Part shown: positions 40,585 to 50,097 of the stretch, in pieces
Layout of the letters: each line of letters opens with the position of its first letter
How positions within the stretch are numbered: the first letter of the stretch is position 1
Origin: an uncultured Oscillospiraceae bacterium
GTDB lineage: Bacteria > Bacillota > Clostridia > Oscillospirales > Acutalibacteraceae
Direction: 5' to 3'
Assembly (NCBI GenBank): GCA_900547105.1
Contig: URFL01000001.1
Span: 124,001 to 188,000 of the forward strand
Length of the DNA stretch: 64,000 bases
Notes under the pieces: model-generated
The model's database searches: none
The model's input: the letters and a program-made list of their open reading frames with translations, nothing else
What the model was told of the DNA's origin: nothing
Made by a program: the position numbers and the translations under genes

Positions 40585-41510
40585 CCGCCTGTCTGGGGCT
40601 GGATACCAGTAATTATACAACCTCCGCCGCGTGGGCAGATGCGGCGGCAGAGCGGGTCGAGCAGCAAAAGCAGTTGCTCCCCGTTACCAAGGGCAAAATG
40701 GGGCTTCGCCAAAGCGATGCGGTGTTTCATCATGTCCGTCAACTGCCCAATATTGTGGAACGGCTGCGGCAACATTGCCCGGAGCCGTTTTCGTGCATAG
40801 CGGCGTCCGAACGTCCACAGGAGGTGGACGGCTCCTATATGCCTTGCTTTTTGGTGGGGATGGGTGCCGCGCGCGAGCTGGCAGCCGTGATGGGGGTGCC
40901 GTATATCGGCGTTACCCACCAGCAGGGACATGTGGCGGCGGCAGCTTTTGGTGCCGGACGAATGGATTTGCTGGATCAGCCGTTTTTGGCATTTCATGTG
41001 TCCGGTGGCACCACCGATGCCCTGACGGTCGAACCGACCAAGGCGGGTGGTATCACCTGTCGGGTGGTGGCGCGTTCGCTGGATCTGAAAGCTGGTCAGT
41101 TGATCGACCGGGTAGGGGGCATGTTGGGACTGCCGTTCCCGGCAGGACCGGCGCTGGAGCAGCTGGCGCTGACCGCTGAGCAGACCTATCGCCCGCGCAT
41201 TCCGCTGAGGGACGGCTGCTGTTCGCTGTCCGGCGTACAAAACCAGTGTGAGCAAATGCTGCAAAAGGGAACTCCCCCCGCCGAAATCGCCCGCTTTTGT
41301 CTGGATTGCGTGGGGGCGGCGCTGGATGGGATGACCCGTGCGCTGCAGCAGCAATACCCCGGTCGTCCGCTGCTGTATGCGGGCGGTGTGATGTCCAACA
41401 GTCTGTTGCGCGAGCGGCTGACGGTGGCTTTTGGCGGCAGCTTTGCGCCACCGGCGTTTTCGGCGGATAATGCCGCCGGTGTGGCGCTGCTGGGCAGCAA
41501 AATGAGGTGA
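40581..41510 (+). CDS. TsaD/Kae1-family paralogue (M22-like)
   Basis: 309 aa. It has the ASKHA fold signature of TsaD: LGLDTSNYTTS at the N-terminus, the metal-site motif THQQGH where TsaD has H-x-E-G-H, the phosphate loop FHVSGGTTD and the late LLYAGGVMSNSLLRERL. Its position between nusB and xseA and its divergent motifs suggest a paralogue rather than the tRNA t6A enzyme. Several Clostridia carry such a gene here (recollection). Function unproven. Confidence 0.8.
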   Translation: MTACLGLDTSNYTTSAAWADAAAERVEQQKQLLPVTKGKMGLRQSDAVFHHVRQLPNIVERLRQHCPEPFSCIAASERPQEVDGSYMPCFLVGMGAARELAAVMGVPYIGVTHQQGHVAAAAFGAGRMDLLDQPFLAFHVSGGTTDALTVEPTKAGGITCRVVARSLDLKAGQLIDRVGGMLGLPFPAGPALEQLALTAEQTYRPRIPLRDGCCSLSGVQNQCEQMLQKGTPPAEIARFCLDCVGAALDGMTRALQQQYPGRPLLYAGGVMSNSLLRERLTVAFGGSFAPPAFSADNAAGVALLGSKMR

Positions 41511-41515
41511 ACCAA

Positions 41516-42721
41516 TTGGCACAAATGCGTGTGATCACGGTCAGCCAGCTCAACCGGTATGTCAAATCGGTGCTGGAAGGCGACCAGAATTTGATGGCGG
41601 TGTATATCAGCGGTGAAATTTCCAATTTCACCAATCACTATAAATCGGGACATTTATATATGTCCCTGAAAGACGAAGGGGCGCTGGTCAAAGCGGTGAT
41701 GTTCCGCGGCAACGCTTCCAAACTCGCGTTCACGCCGGAAAACGGTATGAAGGTGATCGTGCGGGCGCGGGTGTCGCTGTACGAAAAGGACGGCGCGTTT
41801 CAAATCTATATCGAAGAGATGCAGCCGGATGGCGTCGGCGCACTTCAGGTGGCGTATGAGCAGTTGAAAGCCAAGCTGGAGAAAGAAGGACTCTTTGATC
41901 CGGCGCGCAAGCGCCCTATTCCGCGATATCCCGGTCGGGTGGGGGTGATCACTTCACCCACCGGCGCCGCTGTGCGCGATATTCTCAACGTGCTGGGGCG
42001 GCGGTTTCCGCTGGCGCAAATTGTGTTTGTGCCGGTGCTGGTGCAGGGCGAGGGCGCGCCGCCGCAATTGGTCAAAGCGGTGGAAACCTTTAACGAACGC
42101 CGGGCAGCCGATGTGTTGATTATTGGTCGCGGCGGCGGCTCGATCGAAGAGCTGTGGGCATTTAACGATGAACGCGTGGCGCGTGCGGTGGCGGCGTCCA
42201 CGATTCCGGTGATCTCGGCTGTGGGTCACGAAACGGATTTTACCATTTGCGATTTTGCCGCCGATCTGCGTGCACCCACACCGTCGGCAGCGGCGGAATT
42301 GGCGGTGCCGGATACCCGCAACCTGCTCGGACGGCTGGCACAGCTGCAAGCCATCAGCCGTCAGGCGGTGGCACACCGGCTGCAAACCGAGCAAAAGCGA
42401 CTGACCGCGCTGCGCGAGCGCCGCTGCCTGTCCACACCGTTGTTTTATGTGGAAGGACAGTCGATGCGGCTGGACTACGCGACCCGCGCGTTTGCGAATG
42501 CCGCCCAAATGCAGATGACCAAAGCCGACCGGCGGCTGGCGTCGCTGTCCGGCAAGCTGGACGCGCTCAGCCCGTTGAAAGTGCTGTCGCGCGGCTACGC
42601 GATTCCGCAGCACGACGGCGAGGTGATCAAAAGCGTAACCACGGTGACACCGGGCGATGCGCTGGAGCTGCGCATGAGCGACGGTACGCTGCATTGCACG
42701 GTACAAGGAAAGGATGAATAA
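41516..42721 (+). CDS. xseA: Exodeoxyribonuclease VII large subunit
   Basis: 401 aa. XseA with XseB degrades single-stranded DNA. The N-terminal OB domain (VITVSQLNRYVKSVLEGDQN, YISGEISNF) and the nuclease core (RVGVITSPTGAAVRDI, IIGRGGGSIEELWAFNDE, VISAVGHETDFTICDF) are complete. TTG at 41516 is favoured because GAGGTGA lies 5 bp upstream; GTG at 41507 overlaps that site. Confidence 0.95.
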   Translation: MAQMRVITVSQLNRYVKSVLEGDQNLMAVYISGEISNFTNHYKSGHLYMSLKDEGALVKAVMFRGNASKLAFTPENGMKVIVRARVSLYEKDGAFQIYIEEMQPDGVGALQVAYEQLKAKLEKEGLFDPARKRPIPRYPGRVGVITSPTGAAVRDILNVLGRRFPLAQIVFVPVLVQGEGAPPQLVKAVETFNERRAADVLIIGRGGGSIEELWAFNDERVARAVAASTIPVISAVGHETDFTICDFAADLRAPTPSAAAELAVPDTRNLLGRLAQLQAISRQAVAHRLQTEQKRLTALRERRCLSTPLFYVEGQSMRLDYATRAFANAAQMQMTKADRRLASLSGKLDALSPLKVLSRGYAIPQHDGEVIKSVTTVTPGDALELRMSDGTLHCTVQGKDE

Positions 42722-42723
42722 CC

Positions 42724-42951
42724 ATGGCGCAGACCATTACATTTGAACAGGCGATTACCCGTCTGGAACAGATCGTCGGCATTTTGGAAGGCGGCCAATG
42801 CACGCTGGACGAATCGCTCAAGTTGTTTGAAGAGGGAACCAAGCTGACAGCCTTTTGCTCCAAATCGCTGAAAACGGCGGAGCAGAAGATCGTGAAGCTG
42901 ATGGATGAAACCAAAGAACCCGCGCCGGTTGATACACCGGAACAGGACTAA
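42724..42951 (+). CDS. xseB: Exodeoxyribonuclease VII small subunit
   Basis: 75 aa. The signature FEQAITRLEQIVGILEGGQCTLDESLKLFEEGTKL is that of XseB. It starts 2 bp after xseA with GGAAAGGATG upstream. The last residues (KEPAPVDTPEQD) are an acidic tail. Confidence 0.95.
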   Translation: MAQTITFEQAITRLEQIVGILEGGQCTLDESLKLFEEGTKLTAFCSKSLKTAEQKIVKLMDETKEPAPVDTPEQD

Positions 42952-42962
42952 AGGAGAGCATC

Positions 42963-43844
42963 ATGAGTTTGTATACACCGCGTCTGCAATCCTATCTGGA
43001 CGAGATCGAAGCCTATCTGCCGCAATGCCTGCCTGCAAAGGACGGGCTGCGTGACACGGTGGTGGAGGCAATGGCGTACGCCTGCGCGGCGGGCGGCAAA
43101 CGCATTCGGCCGGTGCTTACGCTGGCGTTTTGTGAGCTTTGCTGCGGCAAGACCGCCCCGGCGCTGCCATTTGCAGCGGCGGTGGAGATGATCCATTCCT
43201 ATTCGCTCATTCACGACGATCTGCCCTGTATGGACGATAGTCCGCTGCGCCGCGGCAAACCGTCGGTGCATGTGGCGTTTGGTGAGGATATGGCGCTGCT
43301 GGCGGGGGATGCGCTGCTGGGGCGTGCATTCGAGGTGATGCTGCGTGCCGATGCGGACCCGCAGCGGGTGATCGCGGCGGCGCGGGTGCTGGCGGACGAG
43401 GCCGGCATCGGCGGTATGGTCGGCGGTCAGGTGATTGATCTGCAAAGTGAGGGCAAAACCATCTCGCTGTCGGTGCTGGAACAGCTGCAACAGGGCAAAA
43501 CCGCCGCGTTGATGATCGCGGCGTGCCGTATGGGTGCCATCGTCGGCGGTGGCTCGCCGGAGCGGGTTGAAGCCGCTGCCCGCTTTGGTGAACAGATCGG
43601 GCTTGGGTTCCAGATCGTGGACGATATTTTGGATACAACGGTAACCGCCAAGGAACTGGGCAAACCGGTGGGCAACGACGCAGCGCACGAAAAGAGCACC
43701 TATGTGTCGCTGCTGGGGCTGGACAAAGCGCGCACGCTGGCGGCTGAGCGCACCGAGGCAGCGGTTGCATCGCTGTCAATATTTGGCGAGGCGGCGGACG
43801 ATTTGCGCCGTCTGGCGCAAGCGCTTCTGGTGCGCACTCATTAA
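42963..43844 (+). CDS. ispA: Farnesyl diphosphate synthase (IspA type)
   Basis: 293 aa. It condenses isopentenyl diphosphate with DMAPP and geranyl diphosphate. The first aspartate-rich motif DDLPCMDD followed by LRRGKPS and the second motif DDILD are intact. The spacing of the first motif fits short-chain synthases. AAAGGAG lies upstream. Together with dxs nearby it indicates the MEP route supplying undecaprenol and quinone-type lipids. Confidence 0.95.
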   Translation: MSLYTPRLQSYLDEIEAYLPQCLPAKDGLRDTVVEAMAYACAAGGKRIRPVLTLAFCELCCGKTAPALPFAAAVEMIHSYSLIHDDLPCMDDSPLRRGKPSVHVAFGEDMALLAGDALLGRAFEVMLRADADPQRVIAAARVLADEAGIGGMVGGQVIDLQSEGKTISLSVLEQLQQGKTAALMIAACRMGAIVGGGSPERVEAAARFGEQIGLGFQIVDDILDTTVTAKELGKPVGNDAAHEKSTYVSLLGLDKARTLAAERTEAAVASLSIFGEAADDLRRLAQALLVRTH

Positions 43845-43861
43845 GACAATCGAGGTCAAAC

Positions 43862-44317
43862 ATGGAACTGTTTCGAGAATTTTTTGAAAATCGGGTGTTG
43901 TTTGCGGCGGTGCTGGCATGGCTGGTGGCACAGGGAATCAAGGTGCTGCTGGAATGGCTGCTGCACGGCAAATTTTCCGCCGAACGGATATGGGGCGCGG
44001 GCGGTATGCCCAGCGCTCATTCGGCGACGGTTTGCGCGCTGACGGTATCCATGGCGCGGTTCCATGGGGTATCCTCGCCGGTGTTTGCGTTGTCGGTGGT
44101 GTTCGCGTTTGTGACCATCTATGATGCCATGGGCGTTCGCCGCGAAACCGGTGAACACGCCCGCTTGCTCAACAAATATCTCAACCGGTTGAAATCGGAA
44201 GAAAACGGGGATGACCCCGAGGATATTGAATTGAAAGAGTTTATCGGTCACACCCCGATGGAAGTGTTGGCCGGTGTTTTGCTGGGCATTCTGGTGAGCG
44301 TGCTGATGCCGGCATAA
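43862..44317 (+). CDS. Divergent PAP2-family membrane protein (DUF212/YuiD)
   Basis: 151 aa with three to four membrane segments. The signature GGMPSAHSATVCAL and IYDAMGVRRETGEHARLLN is typical of the DUF212/YuiD family, distant relatives of PAP2 phosphatases (known). Location between ispA and dxs suggests a role with isoprenoid or undecaprenyl phosphates, but this is only contextual. Confidence 0.88.
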   Translation: MELFREFFENRVLFAAVLAWLVAQGIKVLLEWLLHGKFSAERIWGAGGMPSAHSATVCALTVSMARFHGVSSPVFALSVVFAFVTIYDAMGVRRETGEHARLLNKYLNRLKSEENGDDPEDIELKEFIGHTPMEVLAGVLLGILVSVLMPA

Positions 44318-44345
44318 AATCATTATCGTTACGGGATGTGGAAAA

Positions 44346-46211
44346 ATGGCAAATCATCCTTATATAGACCGGATCCCCTCGCCGGAGCAGCTGCGGGCCA
44401 TGTCGCCAGCACAGCTGAAAGAACTGTGTCGCGAGCTGCGCGAGGTGTTGATCCAAACCGTTTCCAAAACTGGCGGTCATTTGTCGTCCAATTTGGGCGT
44501 TGTAGAGCTGACGGTGGCGCTGCATCGTGAATTTTCGCTGCCGCAGGACGAGATCGTCTGGGATGTGGGCCACCAGTGCTATGTACACAAGCTGCTGACC
44601 GGTCGCGCCGATCGGTTTGACACGCTGCGGCAAGAGGGCGGGTTGACCGGGTTTCCCTGTCCGCCGGAAAGCGAGTGCGACAGCTTTGTGGTGGGGCACA
44701 GCAGTACCTCGATCTCCGCTGCCAACGGAATGGCCAAGGCGAAAACGCTGACCGGTCAACCCGGCTATGTGGTGGCGGTGATCGGTGACGGAGCACTGAC
44801 CGGCGGGCTGGCATACGAAGGTTTGTGCAACGCCGGACGCAGCAAAGATAAACTGATCGTGATCCTAAATGACAACCGTATGTCGATCAGCAGCAATGTC
44901 GGCTATGTAGCGCGCCATTTGTCGCATATGCGTTCCCGCCCCAACTATGTGCGGGTCAAGCACAATGTCGAATGGTTTATGAAACGCATTCCATTGGTGG
45001 GATCGGCGTGCTATCGCGGACTGCTGCGGATGAAAAACCGTTTGAAAACCATGGTGTACCGCAACAGCACCATTTACGAAGAAATGGGATTCCACTATCT
45101 CGGTCCGGTGGACGGTCACGATTTGAATCAGCTGCAGCAGGCGCTGAAAGCCGCCAAAGCGGTGGGGCGTCCGGTGCTGCTGCATGTGGAAACGGTTAAA
45201 GGCCGTGGCTATCCGTTCGCTGAGCAAAATCCGGATATTTATCACGGCGTGTCGCGATTTGATATCGCCACCGGCGAGCTGCCCGCGCAGGGGGAATCCT
45301 TTTCGTCGGTGTTTGGGCGCACCATGGTGGAGCTGGCGACAGCGGATGAACGCATCTGCGCTGTGAGCGCGGCGATGACCGGCGGTACCGGCTTGTCCGA
45401 TTTTGCGGCGCAATTTCCCGCGCGCTGTTTCGATACCGGTATCGCCGAAGAGCATGCGGTGACCTTTTGTTCCGGGCTGGCGACCGGCGGTATGCTGCCG
45501 GTTTTTGCGGTGTACTCCACTTTTTTGCAGCGCAGCTATGACCAAATTCTTAACGATACCGCGATCATGGGCAACCATGTGGTGCTGGCGATCGATCGCG
45601 CGGGTCTGGTTCCGGACGACGGTAAAACGCACCAGGGCATTTTTGATGTGCCGTTTTTGCAAACCATTCCCGGCATGACCATCTATGCTCCCGCGAGCTT
45701 TGCGGAGCTGAAAATTCATCTGAAACAAGCGTTGTATGACGAAACCGGCCCGGTCGCTGTGCGCTATCCCAAGGGGAGCGAGGCATTTGCCGCAGCCGAT
45801 TATCAGCCGGATTATCGTCCGTATCAGCTGTTTGGCACCGAGCAGGCGGATACGCTGCTGGTGACCTATGGCCGCCTCTTTTTTGAAGCAACTGCGGCTG
45901 TGCGTCGACTGGCAGAGGAGGGCACACCGGTGTCGCTGCTCAAGCTGTCGCGCATAAAGCCGCTGCCGGAGAATTGCATCGCACTGATGCAATCGTATAA
46001 GCGGATCATTTTTGTAGAAGAATCCAGCCGCACCGGCGGTATCGGCGAATATGTCGCCAGCCTGTTGGAACAAAGCGGCTACCACGGAGAATATCAGTTG
46101 CAGGCAATCGAGCCGTTTGTGGGTACCTGCAAGGTGGCGTCCGCGATGCACCGGTTCCATCTGGATGCCGAGGGCATCGTGCAGCTGGTGCGGCGGGAGG
46201 TCACGCCATGA
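44346..46211 (+). CDS. dxs: 1-deoxy-D-xylulose-5-phosphate synthase
   Basis: 621 aa. Dxs makes DXP from pyruvate and glyceraldehyde 3-phosphate with thiamine diphosphate, the first step of the MEP pathway. Clear motifs are GGHLSSNLGVVELTVALH, WDVGHQCYVHKLLTGR, the thiamine-binding GDGALTGG, and DRAGLVPDDGKTHQG. The ribosome binding site is weak (GGGATG). The end overlaps tlyA by 4 bp. Confidence 0.97.
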   Translation: MANHPYIDRIPSPEQLRAMSPAQLKELCRELREVLIQTVSKTGGHLSSNLGVVELTVALHREFSLPQDEIVWDVGHQCYVHKLLTGRADRFDTLRQEGGLTGFPCPPESECDSFVVGHSSTSISAANGMAKAKTLTGQPGYVVAVIGDGALTGGLAYEGLCNAGRSKDKLIVILNDNRMSISSNVGYVARHLSHMRSRPNYVRVKHNVEWFMKRIPLVGSACYRGLLRMKNRLKTMVYRNSTIYEEMGFHYLGPVDGHDLNQLQQALKAAKAVGRPVLLHVETVKGRGYPFAEQNPDIYHGVSRFDIATGELPAQGESFSSVFGRTMVELATADERICAVSAAMTGGTGLSDFAAQFPARCFDTGIAEEHAVTFCSGLATGGMLPVFAVYSTFLQRSYDQILNDTAIMGNHVVLAIDRAGLVPDDGKTHQGIFDVPFLQTIPGMTIYAPASFAELKIHLKQALYDETGPVAVRYPKGSEAFAAADYQPDYRPYQLFGTEQADTLLVTYGRLFFEATAAVRRLAEEGTPVSLLKLSRIKPLPENCIALMQSYKRIIFVEESSRTGGIGEYVASLLEQSGYHGEYQLQAIEPFVGTCKVASAMHRFHLDAEGIVQLVRREVTP

Positions 46212-47050
46212 CCGGCGACAGCCAGCGGCTGGACGCCGCGCTGGTGGCGCGCGGGCTGGCCAGCGGTCGCGAAAAGGCAAAAGAGCTGATCGCGGCGGGG
46301 CTGGTGACGGTAAATGGGCACAAGGCGACCAAGGCTTCTCAAGCGGTGGCGGCATCGGCAGTGATCGAATGCGCCGACACGCTGCACCGGTTTGTGGGGC
46401 GCGGCGGCGAAAAGCTGGAAAAGGTGCTGCAGGAAACAATGCTTTCGCCGGAAGGCGGCTGTTGCTTGGATATCGGCGCCTCCACTGGCGGATTTACCGA
46501 TTGTCTGCTGCAGCATGGCGCCGCGCGGGTGTATGCGCTGGATGTGGGGCATGGGCAGCTGCATCCGTCGCTGTGCGCCGATGCGCGTGTGGTCAATTTG
46601 GAAGGTATGGATGTGCGCCGTACTGACGAGGTGTTGGCGCGCATGGGGGAGAATCGTCCCGCCTTTTGCGTGATGGATGTGTCGTTCATCTCTCTGTCCA
46701 CCATCTGGCCGGCAGTGGAAACGCTGGTCAGCGCGGATGCAACGGTGGTGTGTCTGATCAAGCCGCAGTTCGAAGCCGGACGCGCCGCTGTTGGCAAACG
46801 CGGGGTGGTGAAAGACCCGGCCGTGCATCAACAGGTGCTGCGGCGGCTCACGGCTTTTTGGGCGGAAAACGGCTGGGAGGTTTCCTATCTCAGCTTTTCG
46901 CCCATTACCGGTGGCGAGGGCAACATTGAATATCTGGCGGCGCTCAGCCGCCGGGATACAGCTCCCGCTGCGCCGTGGCAAGGCGACATTCGGGCGCTGA
47001 CGCTTGCAGCCAAGCAGGCATTTTCCAAAAAAGGAGGGCGGACAACGTGA
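46208..47050 (+). CDS. tlyA: TlyA-family rRNA 2'-O-methyltransferase
   Basis: 280 aa. An N-terminal S4 RNA-binding domain (QRLDAALVARGLASGREKAKELI) is joined to an FtsJ-like SAM domain with LDIGASTGGFTDCLLQ and VMDVSFISLSTI. TlyA relatives methylate rRNA cytidines and some have hemolysin annotations (known). It overlaps dxs and nadK by 4 bp each, so translation is probably coupled. Confidence 0.93.
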   Translation: MTGDSQRLDAALVARGLASGREKAKELIAAGLVTVNGHKATKASQAVAASAVIECADTLHRFVGRGGEKLEKVLQETMLSPEGGCCLDIGASTGGFTDCLLQHGAARVYALDVGHGQLHPSLCADARVVNLEGMDVRRTDEVLARMGENRPAFCVMDVSFISLSTIWPAVETLVSADATVVCLIKPQFEAGRAAVGKRGVVKDPAVHQQVLRRLTAFWAENGWEVSYLSFSPITGGEGNIEYLAALSRRDTAPAAPWQGDIRALTLAAKQAFSKKGGRTT

Positions 47051-47889
47051 ACAAACGCATTGCGGTCGTTCCCAACGAAAAGGCGGCGGGTGTGAACCGT
47101 GTGCTGCCGCAGGTATGTGATATTTTGCAGCAGCTGGGGGCACAGGTGCTGTTGCCGCCGTCCTCCGCCTCTTTTTGCGGCGAGGAAGCCGATGCCGTTA
47201 TTCGCGACGGTGATGTGGTGGTCGCGCTGGGGGGCGACGGCACCATTATCCACACGGCCAAGCGCGCGGCGCGCTATGAGCGGGCGGTGCTGGGCATCAA
47301 CTGCGGCACTCTGGGCTTTATGGCGGGATTGGAGCCGGATGAGCTGACCCGCCTGTCCGCCTTGATGACCGGCGAGTATACGGTGGATGACCGTATGATG
47401 CTGTCGGTCGAGGTGCACCAGAACGGCGCGATATGTCAGACCTTTTTCGCACTGAACGAAGCGGTGGTATCCCGCGGACCCCTGTCGCGTATGATCGGGC
47501 TGACCATTGGCAATCAACACGAATCCGTGATCCAATACCACGCCGATGGGGTGATATTGGCTACGCCGACCGGCTCGACAGCCTATTCACTGTCGGCGGG
47601 AGGACCGGTGATTGACCCGGCGCTCCGTGGGCTGCTGATGACACCGATCTGCCCCCATTCGCTGCATTCGCGCGCGTATATTTTCAAAGAGGATGCGGTG
47701 CTGTCGGTGGGGTGGGACGGCCCGGCGGGCACCAATGCATTTTTATCGGTGGATGGCGAAAACGGCGTGGCGCTGGCGGCGGGCGATACCGTTGTGGTGC
47801 GCAAGGCTGCACAAAGCGCCCGCCTGATCACGATCAAAACCCAACCGTTTTATGATGTGCTGCATCGCAAATTGATGGACAGATGCTGA
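47047..47889 (+). CDS. nadK: NAD kinase
   Basis: 280 aa. It phosphorylates NAD to NADP. The motif VVALGGDGTIIHTAK and the following NCGTLGFMAG are diagnostic, as is ATPTGSTAYSLSAGGP. The start is GTG at 47047, with AAAGGAGG about 9 bp upstream and a GTGA overlap with the tlyA stop. Confidence 0.95.
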   Translation: MNKRIAVVPNEKAAGVNRVLPQVCDILQQLGAQVLLPPSSASFCGEEADAVIRDGDVVVALGGDGTIIHTAKRAARYERAVLGINCGTLGFMAGLEPDELTRLSALMTGEYTVDDRMMLSVEVHQNGAICQTFFALNEAVVSRGPLSRMIGLTIGNQHESVIQYHADGVILATPTGSTAYSLSAGGPVIDPALRGLLMTPICPHSLHSRAYIFKEDAVLSVGWDGPAGTNAFLSVDGENGVALAAGDTVVVRKAAQSARLITIKTQPFYDVLHRKLMDRC

Positions 47890-47908
47890 CAGACAAGGAG
47901 GATGCCCT

Positions 47909-48364
47909 GTGAAAACCAGGCGACACGCCAAAATTTTGGAAATCATCAGCCAGTATTCGGTGGATACCCAGGAAGCGCTGCTGCAATATCTGCGCGAAGC
48001 GGGTTTTGATGTGACCCAAGCTACCGTTTCGCGCGATATCAAGGAACTGCGCCTGATCAAAACATTGGGGCCGGACGGTACCTATCGGTATTCCACTGTG
48101 AAACTGGAAAGCGATAATATGTCCGCGCGGTTCCATTCGCTGCTCAACGACGCGGTCGTGAATGTGGACTATGCCGGCAATATCGTGGTGGTCAAGTGCC
48201 TGCCCGGTATGGCACAGGCCGCGTGTGCGGCGATGGATTCCATGCGCTTTGGCAGCGTGGTGGGCAGTCTGGCGGGCGAGGATACCTTTTTGTGTATCAC
48301 CAAAGACGAAAATCGGTCGGTGGATTTGGTGACCGAGCTGAAAAAAATGTTAAAAAACGGGTAA
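47909..48364 (+). CDS. argR: Arginine repressor ArgR
   Basis: 151 aa. The N-terminal winged helix (LLQYLREAGFDVTQATVSRDIKELRLIK) and the C-terminal oligomerisation/arginine-binding domain (AGEDTFLCITKDENRSVDLV) match ArgR/AhrC. The start is GTG after AAGGAGGATGCCCT. Position between nadK and recN is conserved in Firmicutes. Confidence 0.95.
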   Translation: MKTRRHAKILEIISQYSVDTQEALLQYLREAGFDVTQATVSRDIKELRLIKTLGPDGTYRYSTVKLESDNMSARFHSLLNDAVVNVDYAGNIVVVKCLPGMAQAACAAMDSMRFGSVVGSLAGEDTFLCITKDENRSVDLVTELKKMLKNG

Positions 48365-48370
48365 TCGACG

Positions 48371-50050
48371 ATGCTACAGCATATTCATATTGAAAATTTG
48401 GCGGTCATCGAAGAAGCCGATATCTCCTTCGATAGCGGGCTGAATGTGTTGACCGGTGAAACCGGCGCGGGTAAATCCATTGTGATCGATGCGCTGAATA
48501 TGGTGTTGGGCGAGCGTTCCAGCCGCGATCTGGTGCGCACCGGCTGCGACAAAGCGGAGGTAACGGCGTTGTTTGCCGGTTTGTCGGTACCGGTGCTGAC
48601 GGCGCTGACGGAGATGGGCTACGATTGCTCGGATGGCCAGCTGCTGTGTCGCCGCCGCGTGACCGCCGAGGGCAAAAGCACCGCCTACATCAACGGCGCA
48701 CCGGTGACGGTGGCGCTGCTGCGCCAAATCGGGCGACTGCTGGTGAATATTCACGGACAGCACGATAATCAGGCACTGTTGTCGGAGGATAAACAGCGGG
48801 ATTATCTGGATGCGATCGGTGGACTGGCGACGCTGAAAGAAACCTATCTTGCGGCGTATCACCGGTACGGCGTAATCGCGCGGCGGCTGAAAAAGCTGCG
48901 GATCGATGAGCAGGAAAAGGCGCAGCGCATGGACACGCTGCGGTTTCAGATACAGGAGATCGAACAGCTCGACCCGCATCCGGGCGAGGAAGAGGAGCTT
49001 GGCGAGCGGCGGGCGCAAATGCGCCACGCCGAAAAAATTATGGGGTCGCTGCAGCGTGCCACATGGGCTCTGCAAGGGGATGATCAAAACGCGGGAGCGA
49101 TGACCGCGGTGCAGCAAGCGGCAGATGCGCTGATTGATGCAGCAGAATTTCTGCCCACACTGCAGCCGCTGGCGGATAAGCTGCAAGCGATGCGTTATGA
49201 TTTGGAGGAAGCGGCCGCCGATGTGGAGCAAACGGCAGGACAGATGTCGTTTGATGCCGGCGAAAAGGAGCAGGTGGAAAGCCGCTTGAGTACGCTGCGG
49301 CGGCTGCTTGGCAAATACGGCCCCGGCGTGGAGGAGATGCTGGCGCATCTCGATAAAGCGCGCGCCGAGCTGCAAGATCTGGAAAGCCGCGACCAAACCA
49401 TCGCCGATGACGAACGCGCGTTGGCGCTGGCGGAGCAGGAAACGGTGACGGCTGCCGAAGCGCTGACTGTCGCGCGCCGCCAAACGGCGGACCGCTTTGC
49501 CGCGGAGGTTATGCAGCAGCTGGCCTTTTTGGATATGCCGGGTACCGTGCTGGATATTGCCATCGAACCCACCACCCTTACCGCGTCCGGAGGAGATAAG
49601 ATCACCTTTTTGCTGGCAGCCAACGCCGGCGAGGAAGCCAAGCCGCTGGCGCGTGCCGCATCGGGCGGCGAGCTGGCGCGCATTATGCTGGCTATCAAAT
49701 CGGTGATGGCGGGAGCGGACGATATTGATACGCTGGTGTTCGATGAAGTGGACACCGGTATCAGCGGTCATGCTGCCCGCAAGGTGGGGATCAAGCTGAA
49801 AGAAACCGCTGCGGCACGACAGGTGCTGTGCGTGACCCATTTGGCGCAGATTGCAGCGGCGGCCGATCGGCAGCTGTTGGTACGCAAAGAGGTGCAGAAC
49901 GACCGCACCCGCACCCGGGTGGAAACGCTGACCGGCGAAGCCCGTGAGCGGGAGCTGGCGCGCATCATCAGCGGCGAGGTTACGCCGGCGGGTATGGCGG
50001 CGGCGCGCGATCTGCTTGTGCGAGTAGAACAGGATACCGCCCGGCAGTGA
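48371..50050 (+). CDS. recN: DNA repair protein RecN
   Basis: 559 aa. An SMC-like ATPase for double-strand break repair. The P-loop GETGAGKSIVIDAL is at the N-terminus, coiled-coil arms fill the middle, and the C-terminal half holds ASGGELARIMLAIKSV (ABC signature) and LVFDEVDTGISG (Walker B). It begins 6 bp after argR without a strong ribosome binding site. Confidence 0.96.
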   Translation: MLQHIHIENLAVIEEADISFDSGLNVLTGETGAGKSIVIDALNMVLGERSSRDLVRTGCDKAEVTALFAGLSVPVLTALTEMGYDCSDGQLLCRRRVTAEGKSTAYINGAPVTVALLRQIGRLLVNIHGQHDNQALLSEDKQRDYLDAIGGLATLKETYLAAYHRYGVIARRLKKLRIDEQEKAQRMDTLRFQIQEIEQLDPHPGEEEELGERRAQMRHAEKIMGSLQRATWALQGDDQNAGAMTAVQQAADALIDAAEFLPTLQPLADKLQAMRYDLEEAAADVEQTAGQMSFDAGEKEQVESRLSTLRRLLGKYGPGVEEMLAHLDKARAELQDLESRDQTIADDERALALAEQETVTAAEALTVARRQTADRFAAEVMQQLAFLDMPGTVLDIAIEPTTLTASGGDKITFLLAANAGEEAKPLARAASGGELARIMLAIKSVMAGADDIDTLVFDEVDTGISGHAARKVGIKLKETAAARQVLCVTHLAQIAAAADRQLLVRKEVQNDRTRTRVETLTGEARERELARIISGEVTPAGMAAARDLLVRVEQDTARQ

Positions 50051-50062
50051 TGAAAATAGGGC

Positions 50063-50091
50063 TTGACAATCCAAAGAAAGTGTGTTTTACT
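50063..50091 (+). promoter_or_regulatory. Promoter of the T-box-tyrS unit
   Basis: TTGACA (50063-50068) and TTTACT (50086-50091) with a 17-bp spacer, starting 12 bp after the recN stop. Confidence 0.7.
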
Positions 50092-50097
50092 ATCACC

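Noticed and set aside
39603..41522. 639-codon minus-strand frame opposite the Asp23, nusB and TsaD-like genes
   Set aside because: Spans several recognised genes on the other strand and has no family features.
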